From assembly GCF_000705555.1 (NCBI RefSeq), contig NZ_JMQN01000057.1, positions 124,001-188,000 of the forward strand: a stretch of 64,000 bases of DNA, read 5' to 3'. Shown one piece after another: positions 8,643 through 19,171 of the stretch (position 1 is the first letter of the stretch; the number at the start of each line of letters is the position of its first letter). This DNA is from Marinobacterium lacunae. GTDB taxonomy: Bacteria > Pseudomonadota > Gammaproteobacteria > Pseudomonadales > Balneatricaceae. Both the position numbers and the translations under genes were made by a program. Below the pieces are notes generated by a model. That model did no database searches. It had not been told where the DNA came from and worked only from the letters and a program-made list of their open reading frames with translations.

Positions 8643-10355
8643 ATGCGAGCAAGTCAATATCTGATCGCCACCCTCAAGGAAACCCCGGCGGACGCTGAGG
8701 TCATCAGTCACCAGCTTATGCTGCGCGCGGGCATGATCCGCAAAGTTGCAGCAGGGCTCTATACCTGGCTGCCATTGGGGCTGCGCACTCTGCGCAAAGT
8801 CGAGCGTATCGTGCGTGAAGAGATGGACGCTGCTGGCGCTCAGGAAGTATTGATGCCCGCGATCCAGCCAGCCGAGCTGTGGCAGGAATCAGGTCGTTGG
8901 GAGCAGTATGGACCTGAATTGCTGCGCGTGAGCGATCGTCACCAGCGCGAGTTCTGCGTGGGCCCCACCCACGAAGAGGTCATCACCGATATGGTTCGCA
9001 ACGAAATCCAGAGCTATAAGCAGCTACCGGCGAATTTCTATCAAATTCAGACCAAGTTCCGTGATGAGATTCGTCCGCGCTTCGGTGTAATGCGCTCTCG
9101 CGAATTCATCATGAAGGACGCGTACTCCTTCCATATCGATCGTGAGTCCCTGCAGGAAACTTACGACCGTATGTATCAGGCATACACCAGAATTTTCAGC
9201 CGTCTCGGATTGGATTTCCGCCCTGTACTGGCAGACACAGGCTCTATCGGCGGCAGTTTCTCGCATGAGTTTCATGTTCTGGCCTCTTCCGGCGAAGACG
9301 ACATCGCGTTTTCCGACAGCAGCGACTATGCGGCAAACATTGAGCTTGCAGAAGCTCTGCCCCTCGGCGAGCGCTCAGCGCCGACACAGGAGATGACACT
9401 GGTTGATACTCCGAATACCAAAACCATCGCAAACCTGGTTGAAGGCTTCGGACTACCGATTGAGAAGACCACCAAGACACTGATTGTTGCAGCCAGCGAT
9501 GAGATAGATGCTGACTTCGTCGCACTGCTCGTACGCGGCGATCACGAACTGAACGAAATCAAGGCAGAGAAGCTGCCCCAAGTGGCCGTACCTCTGCGCA
9601 TGGCAACCGAAGAAGAGATCCGCTCAGTCATCGGTGCTGGCCCCGGCTCTTTGGGCCCGGTAAATCTGCCGATCCCCTGCATTATCGATCGCAGTGTCGC
9701 CACAATGAGCGATTTCGGTGCCGGTGCCAACATCGAAGACAAGCACTACTTCGGCATCAACTGGGAACGTGACCTACCGACTCCTGAAGTTGCAGACCTG
9801 CGTAATGTCGTCGAAGGCGATCCCAGCCCCTGCGGTAAAGGCACGCTTGTTATCAAACGCGGCATCGAAGTCGGTCATGTATTCCAGCTGGGTAACAAGT
9901 ACTCAGCCGCCATGAATGCCACCGTACTGAACGAAAACGGCAAGGCCATCAACATGGAAATGGGGTGCTACGGCATCGGCGTTACCCGTGTCGTCGCCGC
10001 AGCGATCGAGCAGAACTTCGACGAAAAAGGGATTGTCTGGCCTCAGCCTCTGGCGCCATTCTCCGTCGCGCTGGTTCCTCTGAACTACGACAAGTCCGAA
10101 GAGGTTCGTGCGAAAGCCGATGAACTCTATCAAGCACTGACCGCTGCCGGCGTTGATGTGCTGATGGATGATCGCAAGGAACGCCCAGGGGTCAAGTTCG
10201 CTGATATGGAACTGATCGGCATCCCGCACCGTCTTGTCATTTCAGACCGAGGCCTCGGCCAAGGCACTCTGGAATACAAAGCGCGCCGTGACGCCGAGTC
10301 ACGCGACATCAGCGTCGACGAAGCGCTGGAGTTCCTGCTGAGCCAGTTCAGCTAA
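8643..10355 (+). CDS. proS: Prolyl-tRNA synthetase
   Basis: A class II aminoacyl-tRNA synthetase that charges tRNA-Pro. It is the 570-residue bacterial form. Motif 1 region [20 protein letters not shown], motif 2 region [21 protein letters not shown], and motif 3 [17 protein letters not shown] are all recognisable. An insertion of about 170 residues between motifs 2 and 3 ([17 protein letters not shown]... to the GANIEDKH segment) is the INS editing domain that hydrolyses Ala-tRNA-Pro. Its stop overlaps the convergent GGDEF/EAL gene by eight bases. Confidence 0.97.
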   Translation: MRASQYLIATLKETPADAEVISHQLMLRAGMIRKVAAGLYTWLPLGLRTLRKVERIVREEMDAAGAQEVLMPAIQPAELWQESGRWEQYGPELLRVSDRHQREFCVGPTHEEVITDMVRNEIQSYKQLPANFYQIQTKFRDEIRPRFGVMRSREFIMKDAYSFHIDRESLQETYDRMYQAYTRIFSRLGLDFRPVLADTGSIGGSFSHEFHVLASSGEDDIAFSDSSDYAANIELAEALPLGERSAPTQEMTLVDTPNTKTIANLVEGFGLPIEKTTKTLIVAASDEIDADFVALLVRGDHELNEIKAEKLPQVAVPLRMATEEEIRSVIGAGPGSLGPVNLPIPCIIDRSVATMSDFGAGANIEDKHYFGINWERDLPTPEVADLRNVVEGDPSPCGKGTLVIKRGIEVGHVFQLGNKYSAAMNATVLNENGKAINMEMGCYGIGVTRVVAAAIEQNFDEKGIVWPQPLAPFSVALVPLNYDKSEEVRAKADELYQALTAAGVDVLMDDRKERPGVKFADMELIGIPHRLVISDRGLGQGTLEYKARRDAESRDISVDEALEFLLSQFS

Positions 10356-13300
10356 CGGAAGACTGGGGCTCGATACTGCTTGTGTCGCGCCCCTCTTTCA
10401 AAGGCCTTACAACCATCGCCAAAGCCTCTTCCGATAACCAGGACTCCAGTGGAGCCGGACGGGCAAAGAGATACCCCTGATACAGGAATACGCGGTGATT
10501 ATATAGCCACTGCATCTGCTCCTTCGTTTCAACCCCCTCGGCTATAACACGCATCCCCAAACCATCGCACATACGCCCCACTGAGCGCACTATCGCCTTA
10601 TCAGGCTCCGAATGCGGCAGCTCACGTATAAACTCGCGATCAATTTTCAGGTGTTCCACTGGCAATCGTTTGACATAGGCCAGCGATGAATACCCGGTAC
10701 CAAAGTCATCTACGGCAACTCTGATCCCCAGCTCACGAAGCGCCTGCAACACCTGAATGACGCGCTCTGGGTTTTCAAGGAACTGGCGCTCGGTCACCTC
10801 AAGCGAAATCCAACCCGGCTCGCACGCTGTTTCCTCAAGTATTCTCAGGATGCGTTCTATAAAGCCATTGTCGAGCAGTTGCTGGCCACAGATATTGACG
10901 GCCACACAGCATCCTCCCGGGACACGCCGCGACAGTAGGGATGCGGCCGACGCGGCGGCTCTTAACAACCAGGGTTCAATCAGCATGATCCAACCACTCT
11001 CTTCCAAAAGAGGGATAAAACGCTCGGGGCTGATCAAATCCCCCCCTTCATCCCTAAGACGCATCAACGCCTCAAACTCCTCTATACGGCCGTTGGCCGC
11101 ATTCACGATAGGCTGATACCAAAGCTCAAATCGTTTCTCTTCGATCGCTCTTTTGAGGTACTCCTCCAGATTTAGCTGCTCCCGATTCGTATCGGCAAAG
11201 TGGGGTTCAAACACCGACACCTGTCCACGCATTCCCTTAATCTTGTTAAGCGCCACCAGAGCCGCCTGCAACAGGGGCTCAAACTGTCGGGAGTGCTCTG
11301 GCCAATAGGCGATCCCGGTCGAAAAACTTATTTTGATCAGCTGCCCGGCAAGCTCCATTGGCTGAACCATATTGGCCTTGATCGCCTCGATCTGCTCGAA
11401 TACCAGCGCCTCGTTACCGTCGCACACCAGCACAAAGCTATCGGCACTTAAACGCGCGACAAGGGCGCTGGGCGCAGACTCCACCAACCGCCGGCTGAAC
11501 TGCCGAATCGCCACATCACCCGCTCGGTAGCCCAGACTGTTGTTGATCATGCGCAGGCGGTCTATATCGACAACCATCAACGCCAAGCGCTTGCCGGGTG
11601 CCATTAGCGTCTCGAACTGGCGCGCCAACTGCACTCGACTCGCCATCACGCGAAGCAGATCATTCTCACCCAGCCGATTGAGGTACTCCTCTGCCTCCAT
11701 GTATTGAGTGATATCACGTATCCTCATCTCGAAATGCAGCGAGCCCTGATAATGGCAAAGCCTGTGAATAACAAATCCTATCGAGCGCGCTTTGCCAGCC
11801 CGGAGCAGCTCACCGCCGCCTTCGGTTCTAGCGCCGTCATGGGTCAAGCCGGACATCAATACACGCAGGTCATCGTCAAGATGGAAACCCAAATCGGCGA
11901 AATTCACCGGCATTTCAACACAGCTTCTGATGCCCAGAAGTTCCTTTGCACGAGCATTGATGTACTCAAGCGTCAAATCCGCTTTGAGCAGCAAGATCAA
12001 CTCTTCAGATGCATCCAACATCTGTCCCATTTGGAACACCTGACGACCGGTACTGTCCACGCGCCCATGCTCCGAGAGCACCACCAAATGATGGGGCTGT
12101 GCATCCATGACCAGATGGGAGACACACGCCTGAATCAATCGGGGCGGATCAGACTCCATCACCAGCTCGGCGGGCCCCGCCTGCAAATGCCCGAACCTGC
12201 ACAGCTCGGGCAACGCCATGTGCGCGACCAACGAGTCATCGAACGCTTCGACCCGCCCCTCCAGCAACCGTTGCGCTGCGCTATTTCCACGTACTAATCG
12301 CTGGTCCTGATCGAACAACAGCACGCCCTCCCCCAGCTGGGCGATCATGGACTCATTCTCGCGGGCTCTCTCCTTGGCCACCTTTTCGAAATAGCGGCTC
12401 TGAACCAGCGCCCGTTCGGCCTGAAACGATCGGCGCAGTAACTGGATGCACAGAAAAAACAGGGAAAGCAGCAGCATCAACGACCACACAAGCTGCAGAA
12501 CAGACTGTTGCAACGGCAGGAACGGTGTATGGCCGTGAACGATTACGTACCAGGGCATGGATGTCGCATGAACAGCTTTCAGCGCCTGATCACCAAGTGG
12601 ATCAGACTTAACTGAGAGACGAACCCTTGCGGTAACATCACCCCCATCTTTGACAATCAGCGGTTCTGCTCCTGAATCGATATCAAACAAGGTGGTTGAT
12701 AGCTGTCCATTAGGGATCTCATGGCCCAATTCCCAGTAAGGCTTGCCGCTGCTATCGATCAGCAGACGCCCCGAACTGTCTGCCAACAACAGCTCACCCG
12801 GTGCCATACCCATATCAAGCAGAGGCCTGAGCAGATAATTGGCATCGACATTAAGCACCAACATGCCATCGCCTTCGAGACGGTGGCCGCTTGCCAAACG
12901 CAGCGCGAAACGCACCATAGGACGAAACGGTCGCTCTATCTCCCCATTCTCAACATTCAGATCCAGCGGCGACAGGTACAACTGCCCAGGCTCCAACTGT
13001 AATGCCTGGCGAAAATAGTAACGTGCGGACTTATCCTGCAGGCCCTTCGTAGCGACAGCACGCACTTGGCCGGCCACACGGTGCACCCTGATGCGCTCCC
13101 TTCCCTCTTCGGTTAAATAACGCAACTGCTGAAGATAGGGTCGCTCTGATAGATACTGCAACCAGATCTGCTCCAGATCTCCGCGATCCGCTGTGGGATC
13201 AATCTGAAGCTCACGGAATGCAGCGCCCTGTCCAAAAAAGATAAGGTCAGAAAAGATAGAGTTGATTTGGCGTGAAATAGCATATCCAGCCGCCGTCGCT

Positions 13301-13434
13301 CGCTCAGCCGTGCGACTGGCTTCGATATCCTTGCGCTGGCTGTAATCCAACGACCAAAAGCCAATTACACCCAGCAAGAAAAGAGTCAGGACCGATAAGG
13401 CAACCCAGGCTGCCGTTCTGGTTTTCAGCTGCAT
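10348..13434 (-). CDS. Membrane sensor with degenerate GGDEF and intact EAL domains
   Basis: A 1028-residue inner-membrane protein predicted to degrade cyclic di-GMP. A transmembrane segment at about 11-29, a periplasmic sensor region of about 280 residues, and a second membrane segment at about 312-333 are followed by two PAS-like segments, a GGDEF domain (about 600-755) and an EAL domain (about 770-1010). The GGDEF signature is replaced by SADSF, so cyclase activity is unlikely. The EAL domain keeps [16 protein letters not shown], the LKIDREF Lys/Asp and AEGVE. It is the only c-di-GMP turnover gene in the window. Confidence 0.93.
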   Translation of the reverse strand: MQLKTRTAAWVALSVLTLFLLGVIGFWSLDYSQRKDIEASRTAERATAAGYAISRQINSIFSDLIFFGQGAAFRELQIDPTADRGDLEQIWLQYLSERPYLQQLRYLTEEGRERIRVHRVAGQVRAVATKGLQDKSARYYFRQALQLEPGQLYLSPLDLNVENGEIERPFRPMVRFALRLASGHRLEGDGMLVLNVDANYLLRPLLDMGMAPGELLLADSSGRLLIDSSGKPYWELGHEIPNGQLSTTLFDIDSGAEPLIVKDGGDVTARVRLSVKSDPLGDQALKAVHATSMPWYVIVHGHTPFLPLQQSVLQLVWSLMLLLSLFFLCIQLLRRSFQAERALVQSRYFEKVAKERARENESMIAQLGEGVLLFDQDQRLVRGNSAAQRLLEGRVEAFDDSLVAHMALPELCRFGHLQAGPAELVMESDPPRLIQACVSHLVMDAQPHHLVVLSEHGRVDSTGRQVFQMGQMLDASEELILLLKADLTLEYINARAKELLGIRSCVEMPVNFADLGFHLDDDLRVLMSGLTHDGARTEGGGELLRAGKARSIGFVIHRLCHYQGSLHFEMRIRDITQYMEAEEYLNRLGENDLLRVMASRVQLARQFETLMAPGKRLALMVVDIDRLRMINNSLGYRAGDVAIRQFSRRLVESAPSALVARLSADSFVLVCDGNEALVFEQIEAIKANMVQPMELAGQLIKISFSTGIAYWPEHSRQFEPLLQAALVALNKIKGMRGQVSVFEPHFADTNREQLNLEEYLKRAIEEKRFELWYQPIVNAANGRIEEFEALMRLRDEGGDLISPERFIPLLEESGWIMLIEPWLLRAAASAASLLSRRVPGGCCVAVNICGQQLLDNGFIERILRILEETACEPGWISLEVTERQFLENPERVIQVLQALRELGIRVAVDDFGTGYSSLAYVKRLPVEHLKIDREFIRELPHSEPDKAIVRSVGRMCDGLGMRVIAEGVETKEQMQWLYNHRVFLYQGYLFARPAPLESWLSEEALAMVVRPLKEGRDTSSIEPQSSVS

Positions 13435-13565
13435 AAATCCCTATGCTCCGTTGCTGTTCCGTATCCCTTAACCCGCGACTGCGTATAGGCAGGCAAGACC
13501 CCTTAAGTGTAGACCCTGCTCGGCGCACAATCAGGCCAGCAACATGCGACGAACTCCATGTGGCG

Positions 13566-13853
13566 TTAGTGCCCTTCATCCTCCCTGATTTCAAACCCTT
13601 CGAACGCTCTCAACGACACCTCTTGCGTATCCATTCTGTCAACACGCGCCATATCGGGACCACGACTTAACCATGTTTCAACGTGACGTACCGCACGCTC
13701 GTCTCCACACAGCATAGCTTCTACACGCCCATCAGCAAGATTGCGCACCCACCCTGTTACGCCGCCGGCCAACGCGTGCTCCTGCGTAAAACGGCGGAAC
13801 CACACGCCCTGAACGCGCCCTGACACAACTACCTGCATACAGATTTCGGCCAT
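13566..13853 (-). CDS. acyP: Acylphosphatase
   Basis: A 95-residue acylphosphatase, which hydrolyses carboxyl-phosphate bonds such as acetyl phosphate. The two signature elements are present: VSGRVQGVWFRRFT with the catalytic Arg, and VTGWVRNLADGRVEA with the catalytic Asn. The length is normal. Its ATG directly follows the TGA of the YihY-family gene (TGAATG), so the two are co-transcribed and probably translationally coupled. Confidence 0.95.
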   Translation of the reverse strand: MAEICMQVVVSGRVQGVWFRRFTQEHALAGGVTGWVRNLADGRVEAMLCGDERAVRHVETWLSRGPDMARVDRMDTQEVSLRAFEGFEIREDEGH

Positions 13854-15086
13854 TCAATCCTCCTGTTCTTGTGTTACCGATCCACTAAACAGTTTACTAA
13901 GGGTTAAATCGAGTGTTTCTACACGCCGTTGACTGAGTTCATCCAAACGCTCACAGACCCTCTGTTTCCAATCACTGTCAGGGTTGGTTAACCCCGCCGG
14001 TAACGGCCAAGGCAACAATGCCTGTAACTGAGCAAGCGTGAAGTTATTAAGGTCGCGACTTAGCAGGTAATGCCCCTGCTCGGTTCTGCGAACCAAGCCC
14101 TCTGCCAGCAGAATTTGAACATAGTCATCCCAGCGCCCCTGGTCCAAAGCCGGCACCTCCTGTAATAGCGCACTATCCTCAACCGGTTCGCCGCGCTGCT
14201 GCGCCTGCCAGAGCCGTTCAAGCACTGATAGCAACGTATAGAAATGGGGTTCGCGACGGCTTCGATTGCCGGGTTGATAGATTGTCAACGCACGAGACAG
14301 CTCTGCACCGAGCAACGCTATCGTCCAGCAGATGAAAATCCACACAAGAAAAAGCGGTACAGCAGCAAACGCCCCATAGATCAGCTCATACGACGGAAAC
14401 TGAGTCACAAACAGCGCGAATCCGCGCTTGGCAAGCTCAAACATCAACGCGGCCGCCGCGCCGCCAATCAAGGCATTTCGGATCGGCACTCTGCAATTGG
14501 GTACGGCTGCATACAGCAGAGTGAATGCGAGCGTCGACAAAAGCGGAGGGAATAATGCAAGCACGCGGGCGCGTCCCACGACCGCCGTTGCATCATTGAA
14601 AAAAGGCAGTGATGCAACGTATGACGTCAGAAGCAACCCGAAACCGATCAACAACGGCCCAAGACTCAAAACCGCCCAGTACAGAAGAAAGCTGGACATC
14701 CCCTTGCGCGGCTCGCTAACGCGCCAGATACGATTGAGGGCTGCCTCGATATTCTTCATCATCATGATCGAGGTGATCAGCAGGAACACAATTCCCACCG
14801 CCGTCAATTTGCGCGCCTGAGCAGTAAATCCGGCTAGATGTTCCTGTACGACAGCACCAGTTGCGGGCACAAAGTTCTCGAATACCCAACCCTGAACCAC
14901 CTCCCCCACGCCCTGAAACGAAGGTACGGCTGCCAGCATTGCATAAGAGACCGTCATCAACGGCACCACGGCAAACAGCGTTGTATAGGTCAGTGCTGCG
15001 GCGTTGAGAATACCTTGATTGGCCTTGTACTGACGTACCAAATCCCGAATAAAAAGCAGTGCGACTGGCAGCGGGCGCTTGATCAT
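13854..15086 (-). CDS. YihY/BrkB-family inner membrane protein
   Basis: A 410-residue protein with six hydrophobic segments in the first 280 residues and family sequences including NAAALTYTTLFAVVPLMTVSYAML and GAFAAVPLFLVWIFICW. These are followed by a soluble C-terminal region of about 130 residues resembling a winged helix (EVPALDQGRWDDYVQILLAEGLV). The old name 'ribonuclease BN' for this family is wrong; the function is unknown. An AGAGGATTAGGA stretch precedes the ATG. It is upstream partner of acyP. Confidence 0.9.
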   Translation of the reverse strand: MIKRPLPVALLFIRDLVRQYKANQGILNAAALTYTTLFAVVPLMTVSYAMLAAVPSFQGVGEVVQGWVFENFVPATGAVVQEHLAGFTAQARKLTAVGIVFLLITSIMMMKNIEAALNRIWRVSEPRKGMSSFLLYWAVLSLGPLLIGFGLLLTSYVASLPFFNDATAVVGRARVLALFPPLLSTLAFTLLYAAVPNCRVPIRNALIGGAAAALMFELAKRGFALFVTQFPSYELIYGAFAAVPLFLVWIFICWTIALLGAELSRALTIYQPGNRSRREPHFYTLLSVLERLWQAQQRGEPVEDSALLQEVPALDQGRWDDYVQILLAEGLVRRTEQGHYLLSRDLNNFTLAQLQALLPWPLPAGLTNPDSDWKQRVCERLDELSQRRVETLDLTLSKLFSGSVTQEQED

Positions 15087-15196
15087 TCCTAATCCTCTTG
15101 GCGAGAGCTTTACCGGCGCTCTCGGCTTTGTAACCGTCTGACAACTCTATACAATACCCCCAAAACACAGCAATGAAAGTGCCCAACGGAGTTGCC

Positions 15197-16143
<947 letters not shown>

Positions 16144-16147
16144 TCTC

Positions 16148-16531
16148 ATGTCACTTGCCTGTAAAACCCGAGCCAGCCGCTGGCTGACGCTGAGCAGTTA
16201 TTTTGGTCTGCTGATACTTTTCAGCCTCTGGTATCTTGTGCTGGTACCGGCGAAGTCAGAACACCCCTGGGTCATTTGGCTGATTCACATGCTGCCGCTG
16301 ATGGCGTTTTTGCCCGTAGTCCTGAAGGGCCAGCCACGCGGTCACGCTTGGCTCTGCTTTGTGTTACTGCTGTATTTCATGGAAGCCGTCTTGGCCGCGC
16401 TTGTACCCAACACTCGCTGGCTCGGTCTTATCGAATCACTGTTGCTGGCGACGCTGTTTACCAGCGCCATGCTCTATGCCCGCTGGAAAAGTCAGCTAAA
16501 CCGTGCCCAAAGTAATGCCCAGCAAGTTTGA
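16148..16531 (+). CDS. DUF2069 membrane protein
   Basis: A 127-residue inner membrane protein with four hydrophobic segments. It has the family's charged loop around LKGQPRGHAW and the YFMEAVLAALVP segment. Function unknown. It starts four bases after the wrbA stop and overlaps the start of the desulfurase gene, so it sits in the middle of one operon. Confidence 0.88.
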   Translation: MSLACKTRASRWLTLSSYFGLLILFSLWYLVLVPAKSEHPWVIWLIHMLPLMAFLPVVLKGQPRGHAWLCFVLLLYFMEAVLAALVPNTRWLGLIESLLLATLFTSAMLYARWKSQLNRAQSNAQQV

Positions 16532-18176
16532 CCCCATCCGCATCAGACGGGATTTCCCCATCCTCTCGTCTCGCGTACACGGGCAAGCGCTGGTCTATCT
16601 CGACAATGCAGCGACCACCCAGAAGCCGCGTCAGGTCATCGACGCGGTCAGCCAATACTACAAGCGCTATAACTCGAATGTGCACCGCGCAGCCCATGCC
16701 TTGTCAGCTCAGGCGACCACCGCATTCGAGCAGGTACGCAAAGATCTGGCGCAATGGATCGGTGCAAGCACAGCCGAGGAAATTATCTGGACGCGCGGTA
16801 CCACCGAGGCGATCAACCTTGTCGCCCAGAGCTATCTGCGCCCGCTTCTTCAGTCTGGCGACCGAATACTGGTCATGGAGTGCGCACACCATGCCAATAT
16901 CGTGCCCTGGCAGATGGTCGCCGAAGCCTGCAATGCCGTAATCGACGTCTTACCCTGCGCCGATGGTCAGGTTGATCTGACACTCTTTCAGCACTTGCTG
17001 GATCGCAAACCGCGCATCGCGGCTCTGACCCATACCTCCAATGCGCTGGGGTCGATTTTCCCCATGCAGCAGATGTGTTCACTGGCCCGTGCTGCCGACG
17101 TTCCTACACTGATCGATGGCGCACAAGCCCTGCCCCATTTCGACATTGACGTTTCGGCCATCGGCTGCGATTTCTATGCGTTTTCAGGCCACAAGTTATT
17201 CGCACCGACTGGCATCGGCGCTTTGTGGGCGCGCAGAGAGATCCTCGAACAGATGCCGCCCTGGCAAGGTGGCGGAGAGATGATCGAGTCGGTCAGTTTT
17301 GAGGGCACACGATTTGCCGGACTGCCATTCCGATTCGAAGCGGGTACGCCTGATATCAGTGGGGTCATCGGTCTTGGCGCGGCGATTGATTATCTGCGCA
17401 ATCTGGACCGTACGGCTTTAGAGTCACACGAAGCGCAATTGCTACACCACACCCTTGAGGGGTGTTCCAGCTTGCCGGGATTTCGCCGTCTGAATTCAGG
17501 GACCGATCAGGTCAGTTTGAGCTCTTTCTTGATTGAGGGCCTGCACCCACAGGATGTCGCAATCTGGCTCGACAGAAAAGGTATAGCCGTGCGCGCTGGT
17601 CATCACTGTGCCATGCCGCTGATGAGCGCACTGGGTATTCCCGGCAGCGTTCGCGCCTCGTTCGCGTTTTACAACACCATTGATGAAGCCGACAAACTCG
17701 TGCTTGCGCTGGATGAGCTTATCAGCAGTCGCCATGCCAAGATAAGCCTTCCATCCACTGTGCATGCCGATCCCGCACATCTACAAAAGGTCTATCAAGC
17801 ACAAGGCTGGAACGCACGCTACCAGGCATTAATGGATTTAGGCGCCAGCCTGCCCGCTCTGCCTCAGGAGTGGAAAACCGACGAACACCGACTGCACGGG
17901 TGCGAGTCTCGGGTCTGGCTTGTCACCCTGCTTGATGAGAATGGCCGTCTGGCGTGTTGTGCCGATGCCGAAGGGCGTATACTGCGTGCCTTACTGGCAC
18001 TTTTGCTCGAATCCGTGAATGGCCTTGAACCCTCAGAGGTACTGGCGCTGGATCTGCGTAGCCAAATTGCCGAACTGGACCTTGAGCGCCACTTAAGCCC
18101 GACAAGAGGCAATGGGCTCAATGCCATGATCGACGCACTGCTGGAGTTTGCACGGTCTAGCCAACCGGCAGTTTAA
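16515..18176 (+). CDS. Fused SufS/CsdA cysteine desulfurase and SufE/CsdE sulfur acceptor
   Basis: A 553-residue fusion. Residues about 1-405 are a type II cysteine desulfurase: YLDNAATTQKP, GTTEAINLVAQ, the PLP-lysine segment FYAFSGHKLFAPTGIGALW and the catalytic Cys in RAGHHCAMPL. Residues about 420-553 are a SufE-like acceptor: YQALMDLGASLPALP and the persulfide Cys in HGCESRVWL. One polypeptide would thus extract sulfur from cysteine and pass it on. ATG 16515 is used here; a GTG at 16503 is possible. No other suf genes are adjacent. The join is in frame with no sign of error. Confidence 0.92.
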   Translation: MPSKFDPIRIRRDFPILSSRVHGQALVYLDNAATTQKPRQVIDAVSQYYKRYNSNVHRAAHALSAQATTAFEQVRKDLAQWIGASTAEEIIWTRGTTEAINLVAQSYLRPLLQSGDRILVMECAHHANIVPWQMVAEACNAVIDVLPCADGQVDLTLFQHLLDRKPRIAALTHTSNALGSIFPMQQMCSLARAADVPTLIDGAQALPHFDIDVSAIGCDFYAFSGHKLFAPTGIGALWARREILEQMPPWQGGGEMIESVSFEGTRFAGLPFRFEAGTPDISGVIGLGAAIDYLRNLDRTALESHEAQLLHHTLEGCSSLPGFRRLNSGTDQVSLSSFLIEGLHPQDVAIWLDRKGIAVRAGHHCAMPLMSALGIPGSVRASFAFYNTIDEADKLVLALDELISSRHAKISLPSTVHADPAHLQKVYQAQGWNARYQALMDLGASLPALPQEWKTDEHRLHGCESRVWLVTLLDENGRLACCADAEGRILRALLALLLESVNGLEPSEVLALDLRSQIAELDLERHLSPTRGNGLNAMIDALLEFARSSQPAV

Positions 18177-18254
18177 TCCGGCATCGAGAGTCTCCCCGTA
18201 CTCCAGGCTGTAAAGTTGCACAAGCCCAACCGTTGTACAGGAAAGTTCGTAACG

Positions 18255-19163
18255 ATGAATCTGAATGACCTCAGCCTGTTTATTCGCGTGGTCGAAACAG
18301 GAAGCTTCACCTCAGCAGCGGAAACGCTCAATGTACAGAAATCGACAATCAGCCGTCGCATCGCGCAACTGGAAGACAGCCTCGGCACCCGCTTGATTCA
18401 GCGCACGACCCGCAAGCTGAAGCTAACCCCCGAGGGGCTTGAACTGTTCGAGCGCAGTCGCGACCTGATCGATCAATTGCAATTGGTTCGCGACGAAATA
18501 GCCGCCGACTCAAGCGAGTTGCGCGGCCGTTTGCGCATGACGATGCCGACCGAAGTCGGCATTTATCTAATGAATGGCGTTATCGCCAGTTTCATGGACA
18601 AGTACCCCGAGCTTGAGGTCGATGTTGAGCTCAGCACACGTACAGTCGACCTCGTTGAAGAGGGTATGGATCTGGCACTTCGGGTGGGGCCTTTGCCTGA
18701 TTCGTCGATGATCGCCCGAAAGGTGGCCACACTCAGCCGCGGCCTTTATGCAAGCCCCGCGTACCTTCAAAAGCATGGCGAGCCCGTCACGCCCGACGAT
18801 TTATCCCGTCACCAGTGCGTTACGCTGGTCAAACCCTTCGATAGCTGGCGTTTCACCGACTGGAACGAAGGTGAACCCGCCACCTTCGGAAAACAGATGC
18901 GTACCAATAGCATGAGTTTCGCGCGAGAGATGGGTGTGCAGGGGGTCGGCATCATTCGCCTGGCGCATGTGTTCGTGGATGAACTGGTTGAACAGGGCAA
19001 GCTTGTGCCCGTTATGCGTGATTTCCATGTTACGCCAACCGAAATCAACGCGCTCTATACCAGCCGACGCAACCTGACGCCCAGGGTGCGTGCCTTCCTC
19101 GATCACATGATGGACCGCCTGGAAGCCCACCCCTGGGTATCGGACTGCAACCGGGATGCCTGA
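18255..19163 (+). CDS. LysR-family transcriptional regulator
   Basis: A 302-residue LysR regulator. The N-terminal winged helix reads MNLNDLSLFIRVVETGSFT, then SAAETLNVQKSTISRRIAQLE, followed by a periplasmic-binding-protein-like effector domain. The sequence resembles the large CrgA/AaeR-like group by its RRIAQLEDSLGTRLIQRTTR segment. The ATG at 18255 has GGAAAG about ten bases upstream. It lies 78 bases after the desulfurase fusion, possibly with its own promoter. Target unknown; it converges on topB. Confidence 0.93.
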   Translation: MNLNDLSLFIRVVETGSFTSAAETLNVQKSTISRRIAQLEDSLGTRLIQRTTRKLKLTPEGLELFERSRDLIDQLQLVRDEIAADSSELRGRLRMTMPTEVGIYLMNGVIASFMDKYPELEVDVELSTRTVDLVEEGMDLALRVGPLPDSSMIARKVATLSRGLYASPAYLQKHGEPVTPDDLSRHQCVTLVKPFDSWRFTDWNEGEPATFGKQMRTNSMSFAREMGVQGVGIIRLAHVFVDELVEQGKLVPVMRDFHVTPTEINALYTSRRNLTPRVRAFLDHMMDRLEAHPWVSDCNRDA

Positions 19164-19171
19164 CAGGCTCG

